A stretch of DNA of 64,000 nt from Orychophragmus violaceus. Its lineage: Eukaryota; Streptophyta; Magnoliopsida; Brassicales; Brassicaceae. Both the position numbers and the translations under genes were made by a program. Below the pieces are notes generated by a model that was given only the letters and a program-made list of their open reading frames with translations, made no database searches and was not told where the DNA came from. The stretch lies in contig CM058236.1 of NCBI GenBank assembly GCA_030180135.1, positions 63,329,728 to 63,393,727 of the forward strand, given 5' to 3'. Positions 35,524 through 45,206 of the stretch are shown piece by piece (the stretch's first letter is position 1; each line of letters starts with the position of its first letter).

Positions 35524-36443
35524 CTATTTTGTAGGCCATGTAGCTTGCGCTGACATAATGATCCCAACGATAACTCCAAATAACCCAAGAGCACTCCCAA
35601 AGATCTCAATCACAAGAATCTTCACAAAGAGCGTTGAGTTCTGAGCATCAGACAAAGCACAACTACTTCCAATGATTCCTACACATAACCTGCAAAACCA
35701 AAATCCCCCATAAATGGTGAGAACGAGATCTCCCAGTTTCAAAAGAGGAAAAGAAAGAGAGGATGAAGAAGAAGATAATACAGACCCGCATACAAGGTTT
35801 GCAAATCCAACAATGATTCCAGAAGCAAAGATTGCATATCCAGCTCTTAAAGACTCAGCATCATACATCTTTGATGATGGTACACTCTCCAACTTTGTTT
35901 GTAATATGATTGCAACAATAACTCCATATATAGCTACGGCTTCACAAAATATTACACTGGAAAAAACATTTCAAACACAACAATGAAAAAAAACACTCTT
36001 TCATTGTTACATAGTTCTAAGCATCAAACATCAGGAGTCAGTTTCTTGTGTAATTGTAATATGAAAGCCAAAATATGAGTTATGATCATCATAAAGGCAA
36101 CCATTGTGCTACGCTACAATCTAATTTACACAATTTCCTGAAATTAAAATTGATTCTTTGTAGAGATACCTGATGAGATTCTTGGAAGTGATACGAGGAG
36201 CTTCAATGGCGGCACCGATCAAACTACTTCCAGTAATGTAAATTCCCCTAAACCAAATAGCTCCGTGAGTACAACGGTTCAATTGGGAAAAGAAACAAGG
36301 AAGAAGAAAGGAATTTACCAGGCAGCACCGAGAACAGAGACGCCGATGGAGATGGCGATTCCGATGGCGGAGAAAGTGTACGGAGAAATCCTCACCAGAG
36401 CAGCGCCCCATGAACTCGCATGACCAAGAGACACACCGGACAT
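35524..36443 (-). CDS. VHA-c'': V-type proton ATPase proteolipid subunit c'' (21 kDa)
   Basis: Four exons on the minus strand, 36443-36319, 36247-36170, 35956-35786 and 35689-35524, join in frame to 179 codons. The start MSGVSLGHASSWGAALVRIS is that of plant VHA-c''. The protein is a bundle of hydrophobic helices with two membrane carboxylates: VIFCEAVAIYGVIVAII and FVKILVIEIFGSALGLFGVI. It ends MSAQATWPTK. It is a c-ring subunit of the membrane V0 sector and carries protons during ATP-driven acidification of vacuole, Golgi and trans-Golgi compartments. An in-frame ATG at 36521 would add 26 residues; I chose 36443 because family members begin there. It appears intact. Confidence 0.95.
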
Positions 36444-36689
36444 TTTCTCTCTCTCTCTCTTCAACGTGATCTGATGGTTGTTTGAGAAGAAAAAACTAAC
36501 GGAGTCTCCTCCTGCTGCCATCTGAGATCGAGGAATTTGTAAATCACGCGCTGATGAGTGCGCGTATCATTTATCAATCATATTCCCTCGTAACCCATTC
36601 AAATATCAGCATGTCACTTTTTAATAGAATGACGAAACTACCCGTACCAGTACAACTGCCTCCCATCCCAGTTGTACCAGATGTACCGC

Positions 36690-36757
36690 ACATAGGAGGA
36701 TTCGAACCCTAGACGCGACGCGCGTTCAAGGACGCGCGCGACCATTGAGCTACCGTG
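36690..36757 (-). repeat. tRNA-like sequence (possible SINE head)
   Basis: The minus strand contains TAGCTCAATGGT (36752-36741), close to an A-box, and GGTTCGAATCC (36708-36698), a perfect B-box, 32 bases apart, with a CGCGCG stem between them resembling an anticodon arm. Acceptor and T-stems do not pair properly, so it is not a working tRNA gene. A tRNA-derived SINE promoter is plausible, but no A-tail or flanking duplication was found. Confidence 0.45.
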
Positions 36758-37440
36758 TATTTTACAGATCTATACCGATTCAATGCTATTTAACCCTAAC
36801 AAATCATTCATTAAAGGTAAAATTGTAATTTTAACTGAAAGTGGCATTTTTGATCACTTTTTCTGGCATTTAAGCCTCTTACTCCACTACGACTATCTGG
36901 GCCTCGTTATTACTATCAAATTTTCCAACAACACTATATTTAACTCATATGCCTTTATTTTTTAAAAACTAATCTCTTATACCCCACTTAATCCACATGC
37001 CCCTCATTGTTTTAATGAAATACTGTGATGTGATTTTGCCCTTGTCATTGTAATTTAATTTATGTTTTGCTTTAAAAAAAATCGGGAAAAAAATAGGGAT
37101 CGCTCTCCTCTCCTCCTCGATCTCGCTCATCTTCGTCGGCGACCTAAATCTCCCGGCGATATCCGTTACAGTCGCCGGCGGCCTTCGAATTTGAGCTGCA
37201 TTTCACTCCTAAATCATTGTAAGTTACTAATTCAGCAAATACAAGTTGTTTTTTTATTGTTTTTAGCTCAAATTTATGAATAAATTGGGAATAGAAAATC
37301 TAGGGATTTGGGGATTCGATTTGAATGCACATTGTGGTTATATGTACTTTGGTAGAGCACTGGGTTTGTGGTAGATTAGAAGCCAATTTCTCCTATTTTG
37401 AGGTGGATGAATCAAAATCGCCTAAATATTGCGATATGGA

Positions 37441-37620
37441 CTGTGTAAAAATAGTAGTACTGGGTAATACTTCGGTACTGGATAACTTTGTAACACTGGT
37501 AATATAAGTAAAACTTATAGAACATGTAATGAAGTAACTCTGGTAACACAGGGAATAGTAATGGGTAAAACTTGTAATAATAGTTATAATATTGGGTAAA
37601 ACTAGTAATATTGCTATACA
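37441..37620. repeat. Degenerate gtaata(c/t)t motif array upstream of the transposase
   Basis: About ten near-copies of gtaatact/gtaacact/gtaatatt lie between 37457 and 37616, just before the transposase ATG. None matches (T/C)AGTATTA(C/T) exactly, but composition and spacing resemble the other arrays of this element. Confidence 0.5.
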
Positions 37621-40600
37621 ATGAGCAACAACGCCATCATACATTTTAAATGTCAAAGTCGGATGTATAGTTTGTTGTTGAAGATATTAGTGGACGAGAT
37701 AACATTGTTGATGATAGAAGAGAGGATATATAAGAAGCTTAGGATATATGTAAGTAAGGTGAAGCTGCGATTGAGTTACTTTCCATTGCTGGTGGATTGT
37801 GAGGTAGAGTTTACTATTTCTGATGATGAGGATCTTTGTGTTTACCTAACGTCTATGGATAAAGATAACCGTAGATGTGTTTTGTATGTCGAGGTCATCA
37901 ATGTATCGAAACTGCCCGAGCTAGTGTCGAGAGTGGACAAAAGTTCTATTGGTATGAACTATGAGGAATTGCAGTCAAAAGATGTTGAAATCGGAGCTCA
38001 AGCCATAACTTTATACGTGGAAAAGGAAAACGCAGTACACGAACCACAACATGAGGCAATAGAGGATGAGGATGAGGTTGAGGTTGAGGATGATTTATCA
38101 CGTGATGTGGGTGTGGATATATCGGATAACTATGTTAGATATGTCAAGCCGCCACCTGTTGTTAAACCCAGTCAGTTATAGAGGTATGGGAAGACCGTTT
38201 GGGTCGTGCATCAAGAATTTCCAAGTAAAGCGTTTTTGCAAGATTTGGTGGATAGAGGCGCATTTAATGAGTGTTTTGGTTATGTAGTAAAGAATTCGGG
38301 CATGGTGCGATTAGTGTTAAAATGTCGTGTACCAAGCTGCAAATGGAGTCTACGAGCTGCAAAGGTTGGCGAGAATGTTATTTTCTCAATTAGAACGTAC
38401 ACTAATATGCATTCATGCAGTCGAAGTAGTCAGAGTGAAAGCAACGCGAAGAGGAAAGGCACACCTCAGTTGGTTGCATCTATTTTGCATGATGATTACT
38501 CGAGACAAATGAAAATTCCCGCTCCAAAGATTATCATGGATCTTATAAAGACAAAAATTGGTGTTGACGTATCGTACTCCACATCGTTGAGAGGGAAAAA
38601 CGAAGATGTTCGTGATTTGCGTGGTAGTTCGGAAGGAAGCTATGAGATGATGTATTGTTATTTGTACATGTTAGAGAAGGTGTATCCAGGTACAGTGACG
38701 TGTTTGAAATTGGATGAGCAGAATAAATTCAAGTACCTATTCATAGCTCTCGGAGCCAGCATTGAAGAGTTTCAAGTGATGATGAAAGTTCTAATCGTGG
38801 ATGCAACATTTCTTAAAAATGGTTATGGCGGTTGCCTAGTTTTTGCTTCAGCTCAGGATCCTAATCGACATAATTATCCCATAGCCTTTGCGATAATTGA
38901 TGGTGAGAAAACTGAAAGTTGGACTTGGTTTTCTGAGGTGCTGAAAACCGTGATTGCCGACTCTTCTGAATTGATGTTCGTGAGTGACAGGAATGCTAGC
39001 CTCATTGATGCCATAGCTAATGTGTATCCTCAAGCTCATCATGGGTATTGTGTATGGCATTTGTCACAAAATGTGAGAGCCCATGCTTCTAATGTGAACA
39101 AAGACGTAGTTTATGATAGATTTATGGAGATGAGCGCTCTTTACACGGTGGTTGAGTTCGAAGCCACTTATAGTTCTTTTAAGTCAAGATACCCTAAGGC
39201 GACGGAGTATCACTGTGGAGTCTTTGAACAAAACTTTTAAAGAGGCAAGGAGGTACGCATTAATACCCTTGGTTGATGCGATTTTAAAGAGACTTTCAAA
39301 ATGGTTTAACGAACATCCGAAAGAGACAGTGGTTGGAACGGATGATAACAAGGTAGTGCCTTGGTAGGGGTCTAGTTTTAATCCTATTCTACTGCAAGTG
39401 CACAGTTAAGTGATTGTAGTATATAGGGTATCGAATCCACAGAGACTCTGGTCTCGATAGAATAAGAACCGTAGAGATTAATACTAAGAAGAAAGCAGAT
39501 GTGTAGTAAACTAAATAGCAAAGCAAGAAAGTAAATCAATAGCAGGATTGGTTGTGAAAGCAGTTAATTAGAGGCGCTAAGTCTAGGGAATTCTCAGGAA
39601 ATCAGACAAACAGACAAGTCAATCAGTCAGGATCTAATTAGGCACGGTTCTAGAACTCAAATCACGGATATAGAATTAACCAAATCTCTTTGAGAGAATT
39701 CTCTAAGTCTAAGAGCAGTAATCCAAATCTCTTTGCAATTACTAACAGATTAAACCAGCATTAATTTCAAGTTTGATATGTTCACAATTAAACTAAGCCA
39801 AATCTCTTTGCGAATAATTTAATTGCTCAACCTAAATAGTTCAGATTCTAAACCACACTCTCGTGTCGTATTTAGTAACCTAAGATCTAGATTCTAATTG
39901 ATCAGGTTAGAACTAGCATTAAGCACAATTTAGATCGAAGAACATTCTATTCATGTGAATCCTTAACTGATTTTAACAAGTCTAGCAAGTCATGAAATCC
40001 TTAATGAGAAACTCTAAACCTAACTATGAATCTACTCAGACATGATTAATAAAACAGAAATCATAGAATAATTAGATTGCATATAAGAAATTAAATAGAT
40101 AAAGGGGTTCGAAATCTTCTCCAAAATAGATGAAGTACAGGAATAGATCAGCCCCAAAAGCTCTAAAAATCTCTTAGCTCTAAGTATGAAAGCGTATCTA
40201 TAAAATAAACACCAAAATCCTCATTATATAGGCATAATCTCGGCTGGGGCTTCTTCGTAAATACTGGAAACTTCTGGGCCAAAGTGAAAAGTCTTGATAA
40301 CTTCATTAAACCGCCGCATTCGGCCCATCTCGCTGGTGTGTCGATCGACACCAAAGGTGTGTCGATCGATGCATGATCATCAAATTGGACAGTGAGTTAA
40401 AACTCTCGGCCAAAACACTCCAAAAGTCCCAAAATGCTCCAATATCTCCAATTCCGCTCCAAACCTGATTAAACCTGTAAAAGACTCTAAAAGAACACAA
40501 AAGACACTAAAAACACAACTATATCATGGCATAAAACCGGTAAAAACCATGATATATCATGCCTTTAGTGGAGAACCATGTTCATGATCTTTGGATACAA

Positions 40601-40959
40601 GCTGAATCATTAATTGTCATGGTGTTAAATAGTTTCGAGCTTCTGTATGATGTCACTGGTAGCGATAGACCTAAGGATAGAGATATGGAACTGCATGATT
40701 GTCTTCGAAATGTTATTGGATGAAGTTATGGGCATTGGCATATTACTTGACAATTTATTTAGTGCCAGATATGTCAGAGTGGGATGTTCCGGAGGACATC
40801 AGAAATTTGCAAGTACTACCTCTCGGCAAACCAAAAACGAGGGGAAGGAAGAGAAATAACAGGTACCCATCCGCAGGAGAAAGAAGAAAGAAGAATAGGA
40901 CTCAGAACAAGAGACGGCCGAGACAATCACTTCAATGGTTGTTGTTTGTAAGATTGTAA
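37621..40959 (+). pseudogene. mudrA-type transposase (VANA-like), broken
   Basis: ATG at 37621. The N-terminal MuDR region (VDCEVEFTISDDEDLCVYL) is followed by an acidic linker; the TAG at 38179-38181 interrupts the same frame, which continues with the MuDR DNA-binding part (LVLKCRVPSCKWSLRAAKV). The MULE core then has MKVLIVDATFLKNGYGG (first Asp), LMFVSDRNASLIDAIANVYP (second Asp) and HHGYCVWHLSQNV. Near 39220 a shift plus deletion removes part of the core before LNKTFKEARRYALIPLVDAI. A solo LTR cuts the gene at 39361; beyond it the frame resumes with LVENHVHDLWIQAESL, followed by decayed SWIM-region sequence and a basic tail (KPKTRGRKRNN). In life it would cut the transposon ends. Confidence 0.85.
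39362..40559. mobile_element. Athila-family solo LTR inside the transposase gene
   Basis: 1,198 bp, TGGTAGGGGTCTAG...ATGATATATCA, clearly related to the LTRs at 2341-3524 and 14959-16172. The perfect 5-bp duplication TGCCT (39357-39361, 40560-40564) shows insertion followed by LTR-LTR recombination. It carries the two gtgtgtcgatcga units (40336-40372) seen in the full element. If orientation follows the full element it is minus. Confidence 0.92.
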
Positions 40960-41060
40960 TTTTTTCTATCCTACCATTTCTATTGTGACTTGCAGGACAA
41001 GCTTTTTCTATTGAAAACTACTTACTATATTTAAGATTTTTTATTATGGTGGTAAAACTG

Positions 41061-41491
41061 GTAATACTGTGTAATACTAAGTGATTATCGTTTCATTGTT
41101 GTTAGTAATTACCGAGTATAGTGTTAATAAATTCCAAATTAGCCATGGTGTTAATGCATAAAAGTACTAGAATTATATTTTAATGTAATTATAAATTAAT
41201 CACTACCAATGACTACTAATAGAAGAAAACAAAACAATATTCCACCAATGTAGTCCTTATACATTTAGGATCACTTTGTAAATAATAACCCACTTTAGAG
41301 GATAAAGTTACATAAATTCATAAATTTGGATGTTTATTGCATCAACCCACCCAAAATACATATTTATCTACTTATATTAACTGTTAAACTACAAATACAC
41401 AAATTGAACGTGGGTAATACTAGTAAAATCAAAAACAGCAAAAGTAAAATTATGTTGAACGTTAGTAATACTAATATCTTGAGTAATACTA
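41061..41491. promoter_or_regulatory. VANC-type motif cluster between transposase and GRF gene
   Basis: Five exact GTAATACTR words (reverse of YAGTATTAY) at 41061, 41071, 41414, 41465 and 41483, all in non-coding DNA. Chance expectation is about one per 30 kb on both strands in balanced sequence. Possible binding sites for the element's own anti-silencing protein. Confidence 0.55.
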
Positions 41492-41759
41492 TGTGTATAT
41501 TTTACTAGTAAAATTTTGGCGACAAAATTTTGTTTTTCCCTCCATTTTTTAAGCAGTTACATTTTGGCTCCTCCCAAACTCACACGAAATCTCACACATT
41601 TTTATTATATCTACTGTCACTTGTGACTCTCTCCTCTCATCGATTTCCTCTACCATCTCTCTCTTTCTCCCGATTTTTTCTCCCATCTCTCTCCTCTCTT
41701 TCTCCAATGCGTCATCAAATCCTCCTCCATCTAATACCTCTTCCAAGTCAAATATCACT

Positions 41760-42425
41760 ATGGACCCGAGTTACAGTGAGGAGAAGAGACACAAGAAGAT
41801 ATACGATAGGATATTTTTCATCGCTGATGGTGACTATGGAATCCCGAAGCATTGTCCTTGTGGAGGAGGAATAACCGAGCGAAGAATCGTAGAGAATGTT
41901 TCCAAAACCGAATCGGTTATAGGAAAGAAATATTACATCTGCAAAGATTTCGAGGTATATATCTAAAACTGAATCGGTTATATGGTTGAAATCTACTACT
42001 GTTAGGTTCTGGGTGTTTTTTTGTGATCTTGTTAGATTATTTCGCATAAGTTATACCATGTTATACTAGAAATACTGTGAAAGTAAAACCATGTTATACT
42101 AGGAATACTGTAAAAGTAATACCAGGTTATACTAGAAGTACTGGTTATACTAGGAATATTGTAAACGTAATACCAGGTTATACTAGTAATATTGTCTAGA
42201 GTAATACCAGGTTATACTAGTAATATTAAATATTAATTTTGTTTGTAGGATGATTATTTTCACATTCGGAAACCATGGGATTTGGCCGTAGAAGAAGAGG
42301 TGACATTGTTGAGGAAAGAGGTCGATGAGCTTACCAAGAAAATTTGGAACATGTCACACCATGAGTTTCTAATCAACCAAATGCTTGAGGAGCTAAAAAA
42401 CAGACAGAGGAGATTGCAAAACTGA
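41760..42425 (+). CDS. Small GRF-type zinc-finger protein of the VANDAL-like element (VANB-like?)
   Basis: Two exons, 41760-41954 and 42249-42425, join in frame (GAG|gtatat...tttgtag|GAT) to 122-123 codons without stops. The N-terminus has YGIPKHCPCGGGITERRIV and GKKYYICKDFEDDYFHIRKPW, the Cys/aromatic pattern of plant GRF zinc fingers. The C-terminus EEEVTLLRKEVDELTKKIW continues as a coiled coil. Such short GRF plus coiled-coil proteins are common in Brassicaceae MULEs. It is the only open gene of this element. The intron carries a dense motif array. Role unknown; correspondence to VANB of VANDAL21 is a guess from position. Confidence 0.75.
42050..42240. repeat. Motif array in the GRF-gene intron
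   Basis: gtaataccaggttatactag occurs exactly at 42116, 42167 and 42201. Variants (catgttatactaggaatact, ggttatactagaagtactgg) fill the remainder, so nearly the whole intron is built from this unit. Confidence 0.8.
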
Positions 42426-42788
42426 AAAATGTTTAAGATTACTATGTTGTAAAACCTTGCTTTATCTCTACTTTTTAAGTATTAGGTTCTTGTGTCTTGT
42501 TCGAGATGTTCTCTGAATTGTTGTTTGTTCTTGACTTTATATTTGCTTATTTATCATCGTTTGTTTAAGGCATTATCTTATTAAAAACTTCTTTTTCTAT
42601 GTTTTCATAGTCTTTCTTAAGCTTGAAACTCTAAACATTAAACCTGATAAAACCTTAAAAGGGACTTAACAATGTATAGCATTCAAAACAAAAGGAGAAA
42701 TAGGCATCCAATACACCAAAACGAACCAAAAGAGGAGTGACTGGTTTTTTGAACCAAAAACAAAACAACTGAAAATACAATGGATGAC
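42426..42788. other. Spacer between convergent GRF and DUF1985 genes
   Basis: No coding region; AT-rich, expected to hold both 3' UTRs. Confidence 0.5.
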
Positions 42789-43464
42789 CTACACGTTTTT
42801 CTCCTTCATATCCTTCATGAAGGCTTCCACTGCGGTAAGTCTTCCATCAAACCCTTCAACCGTGCTCATAACTGCCTTCATCTGCTCTTCCATTTCTTTC
42901 TGAAACTTGTTTAGGATCTGCTCGATCGCGCTATGTCCCGGTACCGGAGGATGAATGGCGGCATTTGGCTCTGTAACTGACTCAGAAACTGGTCTTCAGG
43001 CAGCAACATCCACGTCATACATATCTTCAAAGCAAACGGTAAATCCTTCTCCCAAACGCTTCATCCAGCTTTCCACGATGATATCATGCGTATCAACGTC
43101 ATCGTTTTCCCCCGTGAGTCGAAGCAGAAGAGCCTTTTCCTCATCATTCCGAGCAACCATGATATTGTCAATGTCATGTTTCACAAAACACAAAAATATT
43201 AGCATTTTAAATATTTTAACCAAACTAACTAATTTGCATAACAAACTAACCAAACACCTACCTTGGTTGTTCCAAGTTCCTCGTTAATCTTCGACAGAGG
43301 GAAGCCTTTCATGTCACAGCTCTTGAATTTTGACTGGCACATCCTAGGACAATCTTCATATGCGTCTGCTACCTCTTATCTGAATTGTCTCCTCAAATCA
43401 GGGATCGCCTCGAATGGTAAAAGCTGAAAAAGACAAAAAAGTGTATAGTACAACTAAGTATTTC

Positions 43465-43473
43465 CAGTATTAC
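43465..43473 (-). promoter_or_regulatory. Exact VANC-type motif in a DUF1985-gene intron
   Basis: CAGTATTAC, in the intron between exons 43262-43423 and 43547-44292; near-copies (agtatttccag) flank it. Confidence 0.5.
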
Positions 43474-44299
43474 ACCATGCTAAGAACATAATATTATCTA
43501 GTATTTCCAGTTCTACACAAATCTAATAAACGTGTGTTTCACTAACCTCTAATGGAAGACAGAATCCTGGAATCGGCCATTGTCCTCCCTCTTTCACAAA
43601 CCCTCCAAAATGCTCTACTGTGTGCTTGATCTGACTAAGCATATAATCAAAAGACAATCTCCCCCAAGGGAATGTCTTACAGAGATCGAGATCATCCACT
43701 GCTCCCAGAAGGAATGGACTCACAGGGTTTGCTTTTTTCAACACTTGGTCTGCGTTATGAGAACGCTCCACAAGAACAACAACACCAACATCCTCAGCCT
43801 ATCCCAGCCTGCTTTCTTCATCTCATCTACCTTCATTTTGACGTCTACCAATCTAACAACACCTTTAACAAAATGCTTAGTCACAAACTTCGTACCACCG
43901 AGCGTCTTATAATACGGTGGGTAGTTCCGGCAGTCTAAACCGGAGATTAGGGCATGTTCAGTCAGACCGTATCGGATGGGGACGCCGTTTACAGCAAACC
44001 ATGCTTCCCATTTCCTCTCGATTTTTGTCGTATGTAGAAGAAGCATCCACATGCCTTGAACCTTGTGGTTCTTGTCCATAGGCATGTGGAAAAGATGTTT
44101 AAACTGAGGATGCTTCTCAAACCAATCCCTCTCCATGTCACTGAGTGGAGGATCCAATTCCTTAAGCGTAGTCAAAAACTCATCCATAAAGCATCTAGTC
44201 CCGACCTTGAATCTCTTCCTATACTCGCTTGGAGGGAAGTACATACCCATCGGTCGTACTGCTTCTGTTTCCACTAGATTCTGATCTAAACCCTGGAAA

Positions 44300-44470
44300 A
44301 AACAACCAAATATTAATTAGTATAACCCAGTATTCACAAAGTATTACTTAGTATTACCAGTATTTCCAAAGTTTACTCGGTATTACCAGTATTCGTAGTA
44401 GTTTTACTTAGTAATACTAGTATTGCTAATAGTTTTATCTAGTACTACCAATATTACATAAAAACATTAC
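44300..44470. promoter_or_regulatory. Motif array in a DUF1985-gene intron
   Basis: Repeated agtattac/agtattcac/agtaatact units; exact matches are TAGTATTAC at 44349-44357 and GTAATACTA at 44411-44419. Roughly ten near-copies fill the intron between 44292 and 44479. Confidence 0.6.
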
Positions 44471-45206
44471 ATTCGAACCTCATCTTCTAGAGCTTCTTCA
44501 CGATGTTGAGACGATATCTCATGATGTTGGTCTGTCGTTTTCTCTGAATCCTGCAACAAAAAATGAGTTAAGTCATGATACCCAACTTAATAATTATAGT
44601 TATACATAAATATTTCTATCAATATTACATATTTAATCATCCTAATTTTACCTCGGAGATTTCCAAAGTGCGGCTATGTACTTGTTCTAAGTCAGAGTTC
44701 TCTTGTCCTTTTTCTTCTCCTTTGTCTCCTTCTTCTTCCTCTTCCTCCTCATTTCCTTGATCTTCATCTTCTTGATCTCCATCTTCTTGATCTTCATCTT
44801 CTTGATCTCCATCTTCTTGATCTTCATCTTCTTGTTCTTCATCTTCTTTTTCTTCTTCTTTGTCTTCTTCTAACTTTTCCTCAACTTTCTGAGATGTTTC
44901 ATCCCTTTTCTCTTCTTCTTCTTCACTCTCATCTTCCCGATCTTCGCTTCTGTCAACTTCATCAACAGTCTTGTGTGTTGGATCTTCAACATTATCTTCA
45001 TATTGAGCTTTAGGAGATGCATCAACTGTGCTTCTGGAATCATGAGCTTCAAGAGGAGATGCATATTGAATCATTAGCTTCTTCCCTCGAGCTATAGTAG
45101 TCTTCTTCCTCTTCTTTGAAGACTCTGCCTTATTACCATTCTCTCTCTTCATATTCTTTGCGCCGGAATTCTTGTTCTTCTTTGTCCCTCGCCTTGTTGT
45201 AACCAT

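Larger units (their letters stand above)
36522..37620. other. VHA-c'' upstream region and left end of the VANDAL-like element
   Basis: The first part is the c'' promoter. It holds a tRNA-like segment (36690-36757) next to a perfect hairpin: GTACAACTG at 36650-36658 and CAGTTGTAC at 36669-36677, loop of 10. From about 37080 a pyrimidine-rich leader with GATCTCGCTC-type sequence looks like the 5' UTR of the transposase gene. From 37440 to 37620 the sequence fills with gtaatac/gtaatatt-type units. The exact left end of the transposon was not found. Confidence 0.5.
42789..45206 (-). pseudogene. DUF1985 gene of the VANDAL-like element (VANC-like candidate)
   Basis: Exons on the minus strand: 45206-44652, 44550-44479, 44292-43547, 43423-43262 and about 43160-42789, with GT-AG borders except the last acceptor, which I cannot find. 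The N-terminus is basic (MVTTRRGTKKNKN), followed by a long Glu/Asp/Gln repeat tract. The DUF1985 domain has FMDEFLTTLKELDPPLSD, NGVPIRYGLTEHALISGLDC and CKTFPWGRLSFDYMLSQIKH. The C-terminus is a coiled coil (ILNKFQKEMEEQMKAVM). Damage: a shift near 43775, TAA at 43376-43378 and TGA at 42996-42998. Proteins of this kind are found in VANDALs, where VANC removes DNA methylation from its own family; equating this gene with VANC is inference. Confidence 0.75.

Noticed and set aside
36443..36521. Longer VHA-c'' start at an upstream in-frame ATG (36521)
   Set aside because: It would add 26 residues not seen in the family; the ATG at 36443 matches the family start.
36690..36757. Possible functional tRNA gene
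   Set aside because: A- and B-boxes are present but acceptor, D and T stems do not pair well; kept only as tRNA-like.
41549..42047. Antisense ORFs over the GRF gene
   Set aside because: Shadow frames; the spliced plus-strand gene with a zinc-finger pattern is better supported.
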